Shown here: piece after piece, positions 54,757 through 64,000 of the stretch
Layout of the letters: each line of letters begins with the position of its first letter
Position numbering within the stretch: the first letter of the stretch is position 1
DNA from: Undaria pinnatifida
Lineage: Eukaryota; Sar; Phaeophyceae; Laminariales; Alariaceae
Direction of reading: 5' to 3'
NCBI GenBank assembly: GCA_012845835.1
Contig: JABAKD010000002.1
Coordinates: forward strand, 11,382,120 to 11,446,119
DNA: 64,000 nt
Notes under the pieces: generated by a model
What the model saw: the letters and a program-made list of their open reading frames with translations, nothing else
Databases searched by the model: none
Told to the model about the DNA's origin: nothing
Translations under genes and position numbers: made by a program

Positions 54757-55121
54757 CGAACGGTTGGAGCAGGTGGTACTCAAACAACCACGGTGGCAGT
54801 CGTGGGAAAAGCAAGCGAGGAGCGAAAGACGCGAAGGGTAGCAAAGTTCCCGGAGACGACTCCGGCGATTCGAGCGAATCCAACGGCAATGACAGCGACG
54901 ACGAAGATGGAGACGAGGAGAAGGAGGAAGAAGAAGAGGACGACGAGGAGGAGAGGGAGAAGGAACAAGCGGCGGCGGACGAAGAGGAAGAGGAGGAAGA
55001 GGAAGAACTTAGCGGGGAGGGGGCGGGGGCGGCCGGGGGGGCTGCCTCTAACGTAATTTCGGGGGAAAGTTTGACGGGTCGGATTAGGTACAGGAAAATA
55101 ATGTGGAAGGAAGTAGAGTGA
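54757..55121 (+). CDS. Candidate acidic exon (Asp/Glu-rich), gene unknown
   Basis: One frame runs about 120 codons: GGSRGKSKRGAKDAKGSKVP, GDDSGDSSESNGNDSDDEDG, then a Glu-rich block and ELSGEGAGAAGG, ending TGA at 55119-55121. Possible acceptors are cttctgaag|cg and ggagcag|gt; a possible donor is attag|gtacag. The Lys/Ser then Asp/Glu composition resembles disordered tails of nuclear proteins. It could also be a purine-rich repeat open by chance. The minus-strand Ser/Leu frames are its shadow. Confidence 0.35.
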
Positions 55122-56944
55122 GACGAGGAGGGGGGGGCGCCCTCTGCCTGGAGCGGAAGAGGGGAGAACAGTTTTGGCGAAACGCCTGACATGTGTCCCC
55201 GTCTGAACGCAGCGACTACTTTTGCAACTTGTTGCAACTGCCGAAATTGGCAGTTGAGGCAAGTCGAGGGGAGCAAGCTTGGGGGGGGCGAGGATAAGTA
55301 GTGCAGCAAGATCATCAGAGTGCCAATGGCCTGTCTATGGCGTCCATCTAATTGTTAATAATACAAACGCTTTGATTGGGTTGGTTGGGGATGGTTGAAA
55401 AAAAACTAAATTCAAACGTGACGAGGCGTCGTGCTTTTTTTGCCAACCAAGCAAACCAGAACCCTTTTCGATGAACAACCCAAAATATCAATATCACTTG
55501 ACAATACACAACAGCACAAGCCCAAAGTACGGATTAATATGCTGGATATTTCGTTTTGACAATGCATCGTGCTATCCAAGATCTTGCTGACAAACAAGCG
55601 ACAGCAAAGGGCTCAAAGGCTTCAACTCGATTGTTTACTTTTTTTGAGATTTTTTTTTTTTTTTCGACCGACTGACCGAGGGAGGCGGGGGGGGCGGGGC
55701 GTTAGTGTGCGTCCGTTTTTTTTCTTTTTGTGCTCTCTTGAGGGAACCCAGAAAAAAACATGACCCACGCGACGCACATTCCCCTTTTCTCAGACTCGGG
55801 CCTCCGGGAGGCTGGGAGAGTGTATGTAGTCGCTACAAGGTGTGATGCGATGCATAGTACGATTGGAGTAGAGCCTGTTTTCCCTGAATTTCCTTACTAC
55901 TTGAAGACTAAAATAGCCACACACGAGACGTCTGAGTTAACATCTAGGATAAAGTAGCTGATAATAATGTGTTGGTATTACATGTTGTCGTAGTAGCGGT
56001 TGGTGCCCGGTTTGTTGTTCCTGCGTGTATGATATGCGTTGACTGTTGCTAGCAGCTGCTGTGCGAACAGAATGGATGGGTGTGCCCGCAAAAAAAGCCG
56101 GATGGATGGAGCCCTACTTTAAACCAGCATGTCATGCGGTGTGATCATATTTTTAGCGGAACAATAAAATACCGGCACGGGGACCTGGCACGAACAACCA
56201 ACAGCAGCAGCAATGTGTATTCAACCACACAGCAGAAAAGCACCTGTTAAATTAAAGGTGGGGGTCGAGGCCGTATTTTAACACATCTCCTCTCGCCCCG
56301 TTTCCGTGGGTCCCCTCTGGTGTGTTTTCTTATTCTGGTCGCTGTGTGCGTTCAACGATCTATATATAATATCTATATCTAGATTCTGATGTGATGTTAC
56401 ACAGCTGCAGTAACTTATTGTTGGTTAGACTCTGAATGCATCATTTGATTCAGGTAGATACTAGTATGTAATAAATGGTCTCATTCATCTAAGAATAAGA
56501 ATCGACCGCCGTCGCCGAAACAGCCACACACAGGAGCAGCAGTGCCACGCGCCACGCGACATCGTCGCATTCCGACGCGTGGCACACATAAATATAGTGT
56601 GGATTGCTTGTACCACCGGTAAACAATATAAATAACGTGGATATATTCACGACGCAGTGAAAAAAATCACAAAAAAACAACAATGCAACGCCCCGCCTCG
56701 CCTGCCAAAACGGCGTTTTTTCTTTCTGGGTCTGTGTACTCACCAGTCTTCTCGATCCCCACCCCCTACCTCGCCCCGAAAAAATGCGTGAGTGAGTGAT
56801 CGAGTGTTTTTTGTCTTTTCCCCCGTTCTTACAACCCCCAACCAACGACATCAATGATTCATGTCGTCCGCCCTGATTATCCTACAGAAATAATGATACC
56901 ACCAGGAAGGTGTACAGGTGGTACAAATTGCACAGACAGACTGC

Positions 56945-56947
56945 TGT

Positions 56948-56997
<50 letters not shown>

Positions 56998-57030
56998 GCT
57001 GTTGTTGTTGTTGTTGTTGTTGTTGTTGTG
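56945..57030 (+). repeat. (GTT)n microsatellite
   Basis: About 28 GTT triplets with one CTG interruption; artefactual poly-Val, poly-Cys and poly-Leu frames. Confidence 0.95.
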
Positions 57031-57274
57031 TGCTCTTCACATTGAACCGCTTTTTCGACATCCAGCTCTCTCATCCAAGCGCCCTTCTTGCCGACGTCTT
57101 ACATCCTATATTATTATAGAGGGGAGCTCTCTGTGTGTGCTGTGTGGTCACAACTACGTACGCGAGACTAACCGTTTTAGGCTGCTTAGGCTAGATACAT
57201 TACACTACATACATGCACCTTCGCCTAGACCTAGCACCACACGTATAACAAACCCCTCACCTGAAGCCCTTCCC

Positions 57275-57742
57275 CCACCCCCCCCCCCCCGCCCCCCCCC
57301 CCGCCCCCACCCCCCACCCTCCCCCCCCAACCCATCCCAACCCCACCCCCTCGAACACTCCACCCTCTCTTTACTCACTGATTGTACGACTTACCCCAGG
57401 ATATACATGATAAACTGATGTATTACCGTACCTGGTATTCTACACAAGATAACACACCCACATAAGATACCACACCCCCCACAGAATACGACACCCCGGT
57501 GATAATTTTTGGGGCTCGAAATATATCGCCTTAGTCTAATACCAAGTAATATGGCGACAGAAGATACCACACCCCCCACAGGATACCACACCCGGTGATA
57601 ATATTTTCAAGCGCTCAAATGTATCACCGGGGGTGTGTTATCTTGAGTAGAATACGGTATTTCCAAAACTGTCACATTTATCCCCTCAAAATAATGTATA
57701 GTTTCCAGGCACATATTGAGCTGCCCCTCCCCCCCCCGCCCA

Positions 57743-57775
<33 letters not shown>

Positions 57776-57910
57776 CCCCAACCCCCCCCCCCCCCGCCCC
57801 CAATAATATACTGGTGCCAAAACCGTCAGATTTATCCCCTCGAAAGGATTTATAGCTTACATGCACAAATTGCCCCTTCCCCCCCCCCCCCCCCCCCCCC
57901 GCCCCCCTCC
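57275..57910 (+). repeat. Homopolymer C blocks with a repeated 140-bp context
   Basis: Poly-C blocks at 57275-57335, 57720-57800 and 57878-57910. Around them ccaaaaccgtcagatttatcccctc recurs at about 57664, 57818 and 57955, followed by ttatagnttncatgcaca, so the C-runs lie in a 140-155 bp tandem repeat. Confidence 0.75.
57425..57658. mobile_element. Family E inverted-repeat element, short copy
   Basis: Left end taccgta ... ttctacacaagataacac and right end gtgttatcttgagtagaata cggta match the terminal repeats of 21753-22525, with a 7-bp insertion (cctggta) in the left end. Interior has cacaccccccacag blocks in common with the long copy. Confidence 0.75.
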
Positions 57911-58024
57911 AAACCCGCTCGCTTTTGATCAAAACCAGGCCCCCCTTTCCCTTCACAGCTGTCAGATTTTGTCCCCCTCAGAAACGGGTTTTATAGTTTC
58001 CGCGCACAGACTGACTAAAATCAT

Positions 58025-58195
58025 CCTGTTGACCCTGATAGCTACACTGTAGTTATAAGGGGAGTCGCCGACCTATATCCTTAATGAGGACACACAACTC
58101 GTAATGCGCGCGATCGGAGTATCACACACAGCTTGCAAAGATGAGTTTCGACGAAATCTTCGATCTCACAGCTGGAGTGTATTTTAATTTTTATA
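58025..58195 (+). mobile_element. Family B element, full-length example (about 170 bp)
   Basis: Runs from cctgatagctacactgtag, through ggggagtcgccgacctatat and gcgcgatcggagtatcacac, to agcttgcaaagatgag and atctcacagctgg. The reverse complement of the whole unit lies at 30735-30890 and a diverged copy at 4625-4780. Shorter cores occur at 14780-14870, 23005-23070, 30516-30582, 32880-32960, 46635-46710, 50870-51045 and 63075-63155. Confidence 0.75.
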
Positions 58196-60289
58196 ATACA
58201 TACATACGTAGTACCAGTATTTATTAATACGCACAACGAGAATGAATGATGGATGATAATAATAGCATACTACATACAAGGTACTACTTACTACTGGTAG
58301 ATCAAGGAGTACATAGCAAAAAAAACGGAGAACTGCCAAACGTGCTGGAGAGACACGAAGGAAAAAAAACGGGCGACATGTGATACACACAACAAGGCAC
58401 AGAGCACACTGGGCCAGAACAACTTTTTTTTTACTTTTTTTGCAGGAGGGGCATTGCATTTAGTCTTCTAGTATATATAAAGCGAAATAAAAGGAACTAA
58501 AATACTTTTTGTGTGTGCGTATCATACTACTATTAATAGTACAAGAATACGAGAGCTAGCTGCTACTACGGTGGTACTGGTACTATTAATACCATTATTA
58601 TTGTACTACTATTTGTAGCAGCAGATTCTAGAAGAAGCAGTCGTTGCAACATATGACAGCGTACCGTAGGAGCGAGTGTCCAATTACTGACTGGTTGTCA
58701 GTAGTAGATGATTTTGATGCGTGACGTGTTATTTATAGTCTACTGATTTGAGTATGCTTTTTTTGATGCGAATACGACAAGAATAATGGAAGATGGATGA
58801 TTATTACAAGTAGTCGTACCGTACCTAGACCGTACGAAGCAAGTAGGAGTGGGGAGGGTGCTGGTACGCTGTGTATCACGCCCTTGGTATTACGTACAGT
58901 ATTGGTATGATAATAATGTTTAGCATGATATACATCATGCATAACCACAACAACAAACAGCAGACAGCAATAATCAAAATGATGACATGAATGACTCATA
59001 CTGCTGTACATGATGACGACAAAAAAGAGGGGGTAGAGGTAGACTAGTCTACATCACACCTTGCCGTATAGACGCATAGACGGAGAGTAGATAGATCAGG
59101 CCCATAGATCACATCAGGAATTAGATACTACTATGCAGCAGAGAGTACGTATCATAGAGAGGGGTGGATTTTTGTTTGTTTAAAAAATGTGGCAGAAAAC
59201 ACGAGTAGACGTACACAATTTTTGTTCGTAAATATAATGACCTTTTAAATTATTAAATGGATATAAAATGGCCCGTACATTTCCGTTTGTCGTGGTACAT
59301 ACACCATCAATGAGTCACTACTAATTGGCAGTGTTGGTCACTGATAGTGAGAATGCTGGCGTCTCGTGCCCCAGGCACGTGTGTTTTTGAAATTTTGTCT
59401 TGGTGTGTGTGCAAATTTGGCGCCAAAAGTGTTCCGGGTTCAAAAGTTATACACCAAAGTTTTAGAAAGGAAAAAGTTGTGTGATATGATCATCTTCATA
59501 CACCCTGCAGCTGCAACAAAGAAAGCTGAAGAATGAAGAATCTCTTCCACATCTCCTGCTTCCCCACCTGGTGGATGGACGTCGGGAATCTACACACAGA
59601 ACAACAGTAGCATAGGTCGTTCGTACCGGGAAGCATTATTTACCGGGGGGTAGGGAGGGGTAGGAAGGGGCCCCACGACATAACAGCAACCGAGGGCAGG
59701 AATGGCCGAGGACCTAGGGCATAAGATCGGTCTTGAGGTTGTCATCATGGATTATTCAAATTTTGCCTCTTTATGGAAAGTCGCTATTTCATGTTAATCC
59801 ACCTCAAACTTAAAACCGAAATGACAATCCGCGTCACGCAGGCATGCAGTACCACACAGCACGCCACCCGAGATTACTAGAAGAGTGATTAGCGGTTTGC
59901 CTTGAGAACCCACACGCTCGCGACGGGTAAGCAAGCAAGCAAGACTTGCGGCCGCCGTAGTTCTTTGCCTTGTCGCGTCAGCGTTTTGCCAAGTGCAATT
60001 ATCAACTACCTGCCATCCCCGGACATCAGCTGTGCTTTCTCCCTTCCGATCTTCCAGAGCTGTCGGAGAGGGCTCGTATAAAAACGGCGTCGTATACATA
60101 CTGCTGTCCGTACACACGCCGTGCGTGGCAACGACTTTCCTTGGGGTCCACTGCGTTGCCGAACAACACACAGCACTGGTGGGCACTGAGTGCAACCTAC
60201 TGCTCAGTCGGCAACGGAGAAGCAGGTGCGTGTAGAACGCTGGCCGTCGTTTTTAGGCATGTGGTGGTGTATATACGTTGGTCTCGATC

Positions 60290-60565
60290 GGTGCGCGCTA
60301 GTTACCGGTCGAACGTTGTTGTGCAGGTTCGGTTCGGTGTTGATGGGCAAAGGCTATGGCATAGAGTGATTGCGCGGTTGCTGGGCCGGGACGGCATACT
60401 CCGAGTCATCGCTTGTCGCTCGATTCCACCCCCTGTGCAAGCAATGCGAGTGCAAGGCAAGCTGCCCTCGAAAATAGTGAGAGAGTCCCCGAGGCCAGCT
60501 GCGCTCGAGCGAACTCGGAGGCGGAAAGCGGAGAGTTTATTTACGAAGCTTACCAGGGTATCTGT
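60290..60565 (+). CDS. Candidate exon, unknown product
   Basis: Two plus-strand frames are open here. One reads LDSTPCASNASARQAALENS and ANSEAESGEFIYEAYQ; the other KLPSKIVRESPRPAALERTR. A polypyrimidine tract follows. No domain is recognised and the frame cannot be fixed. Confidence 0.2.
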
Positions 60566-60995
60566 TTGCCTTTTTTGTTTTTTTTTAGAGGGTGAGATGT
60601 GGTGTTTAGACCGCCGCTAGGCGAGTGCCTACGTTCCGTTACGTAGTCGGTGCTTCCCTGACGAGCAACGCTTTTGCTCCTGTGCTCCTGGTAAAGTGTT
60701 GCAACCCCTCCCTGATGGTCTTTGCTGCACCACGCACCACGCTTTCTGGCATTAGGCGAACGGTTCTGGAGTGTCTGGTCTTTATACGGCACTTCATCCT
60801 TATGAATTTATCATACATTTTTTCTGTTGTGCCAACAAATTGCTCTAGGGACGGTTCGGAAGAAGAAAGGAAGGCACACCTCTAGCCGAGAACCGCTAAA
60901 AGGAGTGGCCCGGCCTCGACTGGGCCCCACCCAACCCGACTCTACGTCTATTGCAAACAACCGTTTGATGTGACACTGTTATTACTGCTTTGCAG

Positions 60996-61150
60996 ACGGG
61001 CCCCCCGTGGCCACCATGGCTGCTGCGTATTCCACTGCTGTACCAAGTTCCCGACATCTGTCGATTCCCGCGAAAAAAAAACTTCGCAAAAATTCTGTTT
61101 TACACCGCCCTTGTCTAAAACTACGCTCCCGCTGTACGAACGCACTTCGG
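60996..61150 (+). CDS. Candidate exon with strong start context, unknown product
   Basis: After ctttgcag, a frame reads GPPVATMAAAYSTAVPSSRH then LSIPAKKKLRKNS. The internal ATG has the context gccaccATGGct, an ideal eukaryotic start context. A possible donor is gggcag|gttcct. The basic KKKLRK cluster could be a nuclear signal. It might belong to the MYB gene further right, but no splice evidence links them. Confidence 0.3.
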
Positions 61151-63936
61151 GCAGGTTCCTTGTGATGTCGCAGTCAGATGCTGGAGACAGTTTTGAAACT
61201 GAGGGCTTGTGTCAGCCTGGAAATGAGAACACTGGTGAGAGCACATCACATCGTTCGATTGCTGCTCGTTATGCAGCAGGCAGGCCTTGCTGATGCTGCC
61301 TGCACAAGCAAGGAAGGCATGGCTGTCCTTGACTCACTAGAGTCGATTTTTTGGCGGGGGTTTTCTCCATTATATTTTTGTTGTCATAGTTTTATCACTT
61401 TTTCTCTCCAGCTCAATCGTGAGAGATTTTACGCTCTGCGAGCTTCTGGACAAGTCGCTGTCACCACTTTGATCCCCTCTCCCCTCCGGCACTAGTCTCC
61501 ATTTATATCGCGCATACGGCGGTTCAGCGTTCCCACTTGTCAGAGTTGAACATACAAGTAATACCATTACTGGTATAATAGATGCCGGTGAAATCTCTGG
61601 GCACGACGTGAACCCGCTGGTCATGCTACATAGAACCTAGTCAGTAGAACTGCTGTACCACCTAATAGATAGTGTCGGTGTCCGGAACGCTACCGGCATT
61701 GTTGGCAGGCACATGTCGGCACTTGACTTGAGCGTTATGGGACGAGGGATGGCCGCCAGTCCACTACTATATTAAAGTATACCAGGTATACTGCTGCTAC
61801 TACCACTACTACTACTACTACTAGTTGTTTCGAGGAGAGCGGATACCCTAGGAGTATAATATTTTGTTGAAGGAAATGTGTGGCAGGCACATGCCGGCAC
61901 TATAGCGAGACCGCCCCTACCATATACAGTACTGCTGTGTATTGTAATCGAGTGGGCTGTACGCGTGTGTGTTTCGGGACGAGGGAGGGCAGTCAGTCCA
62001 GTTGTTCCGAGGAGGCAGCGGATACCAGAGGAGTAATTTGGAGACAATATTCCTATTCTCAGCGGAAAATATTGAGTTTGTCATTCACGCCGCCACCGCA
62101 ACCAAGAACTGCTGCTGCTGCTGCTGTGCCAACGAAAATCAGAAAATGAAACGAGAACAGCCTCTCACCGGTCGAACCCCCCCCACAAAACATACCGGGT
62201 AAACCCTGCCGCCGCTGCCGCTGCCCAAGCTGACATTACCTTGGTTAATTGAAGTAGGCCTACCCAACTCCACGTGAAGCGCCATCATGTTGTTTTCCTC
62301 GAACATTAAATACTGCTGTTGTGCTCAACCACTGACTCCGCTGCAACAGATTATAGTACCTGGTAAGTTATTAAACATGGAATACATACCAGGTAGCTCA
62401 TACCAGGTACTGTAGGCGCAAAACACCACACGTCATCAACCACGAAAAACTTGAAATATGACAAGAACATGCAAGTTCACCGCGCCGCCGTTGCCAGTGG
62501 CTGCTAAATAACTGCCGCCGGCCGGCCTTGGTTTATCATTTGCTTGGTATGGATCAGACCCAACCTGATCCTCTTGAAGCGGCACACAACAATATTGTTC
62601 GCCTCGACCACTTATTTATTTATTTACTTATTAATTTTTTTATCCTCCGGCGGATGGGGAAAAATATAGCTTTAGCTCACCACACCTCCACGTATTTTCA
62701 TACGCGTCGTGTGTCGATTTAACTCAGTTGCTTTCGCAGCCCAACGCTAGCTGGCGCACCCTTCGGGTCCCATACCACTATTAACCCTTCTACCGCCCCT
62801 GCAAGAAGTATTGCCTACACTTGAAGATCAAGTACTTTGTCCCCAAACAAGAGGTACGGTGCAGTTCACACGCAACCACTTAATTAATTTGCTCATTGAT
62901 TAGCTGCATGCAGTGGTGCCTTGCACTGGGGATAAATAACGGTGCGGGGGACGCTTTGGCCGTCCCGAAAGTAATTCCGACCGCACAAAACCGACGGGCT
63001 CGGGCCCGGCGTCTGGTCTTTCCCCAAGTTCACACAAGTATTTGCAGTATTATTGCATATTTTTATAAAAATGAAAAACGTCAGCTGTGAGTACAACTGA
63101 TTGAATGGTTGAAACTCAACCTTGCAAGCTGCGTGGTACATCCATGTTTCACTAATATACAGCAGTAGTTGCACATATTTTTAGTAGATGCCATTTCCAC
63201 CACATCACATACGAACCACAACAGAGTATACGTCGTATTTCGATACCAGTATAATTAATTTTTTTGCGTACCAGGTACAGCGAGCAGCAGTATAAAAAAT
63301 GTTGATATATTCAAAAATGTTACCTGGTAGACTATACCACAAATAATGTAGAAAAATTGTTAATATGTTGGGTCACATTATCGCCGGGGGAAAAAAACAG
63401 GCCCGAGATTTCGTACCCCCTCTCTTGGCATTGTTGCTCCTCTGCTTTTCTCTTTCTCTGTGACCCTTTCTTGACACATTCACGCTAAATCATCGCACTC
63501 GTTCTCTATTTTGCTCACTTGTACGCTCACACACGAGGACTGAGCCTCACACTCACTCACCCCCGAACCTAACTGTGTTCAGGCGGTATCGTATACCTTG
63601 TAGAAAGTACTGTTTCTTTTTGTGTGTACCATGTTTTACGACGAAGGGAAGCATGAGCTTCAACATTGATTGTCATGAAAACATTCCCATTGAAACGAGA
63701 AAACCAAAGGGAGGGGGGGGAACTGTGCACGAAGTCTAACTTTGTAACTCCCTTCGGCACCTGTGCACTTCCAGCGTAGCATCGACACCTACTACTGCTG
63801 TATCTAGTCCTGCTGCCCGTGGTCGACCAGTCCTGTTGTTTCGCTATATCCAGGTAGGCGATGCCAGCGTACCATCATGCATTCATTGCCTGCCCATGAT
63901 TTGCTTGTCTGCTCGCATGTTTGTTGTTGCGCGTAG
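61151..63936. other. Repeat-rich region before the MYB exon
   Basis: Family A (reverse) at 61400-61550, two tandem copies near 61860 and 61960 (landmark gttgtttcgaggagagcgga), TACCAGGTA motifs at 62358-62410 and 63270-63330, family B core at 63075-63155. A possible small plus-strand exon at 63775-63853 (VASTPTTAVSSPAARGRPVL) ends in phase 0 and does not match the phase-1 start of the MYB exon. Confidence 0.4.
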
Positions 63937-64000
63937 GGCGGTGGACGTCCGACGAGCACCGTCTGTTCTTGAAGGGCCTGGAGCTTCACGGCAAAGGGTG
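63937..64000 (+). CDS. MYB/SANT (SHAQKYF-class) protein, start of MYB exon, runs off window
   Basis: After the acceptor gcgcgtag|gg the frame reads (G)RWTSDEHRLFLKGLELHGK and GW. This is the first helix of a single-repeat MYB domain of the SHAQKYF class, with the spaced Trp residues and E-H-x-x-F-L-x-G-L-E-x-x-G-K-x-W. Such proteins are nuclear DNA-binding regulators. The exon continues past 64000; upstream exons are not established. Confidence 0.72.

Larger units (their letters stand above)
55122..59960. other. Gene-free repeat region
   Basis: (GTT)n at 56945-57030, poly-C/G blocks at 57275-57335, 57720-57800 and 57878-57910, a family E copy at 57425-57658, a family B element at 58025-58195, AT-rich unique sequence at 58200-59500. 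No exon with matched splice sites seen. Confidence 0.5.

Overview
This window looks like nuclear DNA of an intron-rich eukaryotic protist, most plausibly an alga of the stramenopile or alveolate lineages. The evidence is spliceosomal introns of 0.2-6.7 kb, acceptors that almost always read cag|G, many microsatellites and inverted-repeat transposons, and scattered TTAGGG-type (CCCTAA) telomere-like tracts. No single marker fixes the taxon. There are no prokaryotic operons, rRNA genes or CRISPR arrays. Most long open frames are shadows of low-complexity repeats, so genes were found by joining exons whose reading phases match across splice sites.

Layout. (1) 1-1215, minus strand: the last two exons of an EF-hand (calmodulin-like) protein gene. 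(2) 2330-29061, minus strand: one gene of about 27 kb in at least 17 recognised exons. It encodes a proline/glycine-rich N-terminal half, an acidic linker, three C2 domains and a C-terminal membrane anchor, an architecture like ferlins, extended synaptotagmins or MCTPs. Three internal exons are still missing. (3) 29062-29609: a short divergent intergenic region. (4) 29610-50322, plus strand: a complete six-exon gene for a RibD-C/RIB7-type pyrimidine reductase of riboflavin synthesis (386 aa predicted, phases consistent throughout). Its introns hold a non-autonomous hAT element with an 8-bp target duplication (38970-40701) and, on the opposite strand, fragments of a probable hAT transposase gene (46439-about 48340). 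(5) 50323-63936: repeat-rich and gene-poor, with an acidic exon and other weak exon candidates. (6) 63937-64000: the start of a SHAQKYF-class MYB/SANT exon that runs off the window.

The most striking property is structural. Most real exons are accompanied by one to four decayed direct copies of themselves together with flanking intron, at spacings of roughly 70-430 bp. The copies carry stop codons, frameshifts or lost splice sites. In one case (27550-27630 and 25257-25337) two copies of an 81-nt phase 1-1 exon both remain open, so the process can extend a protein. In another, the copies of the reductase exon 3 have grown an (AACGCT)n hexamer array of about 1.3 kb. Introns in these genes therefore seem to grow by repeated local tandem duplication around exons plus insertion of several short inverted-repeat element families described below.
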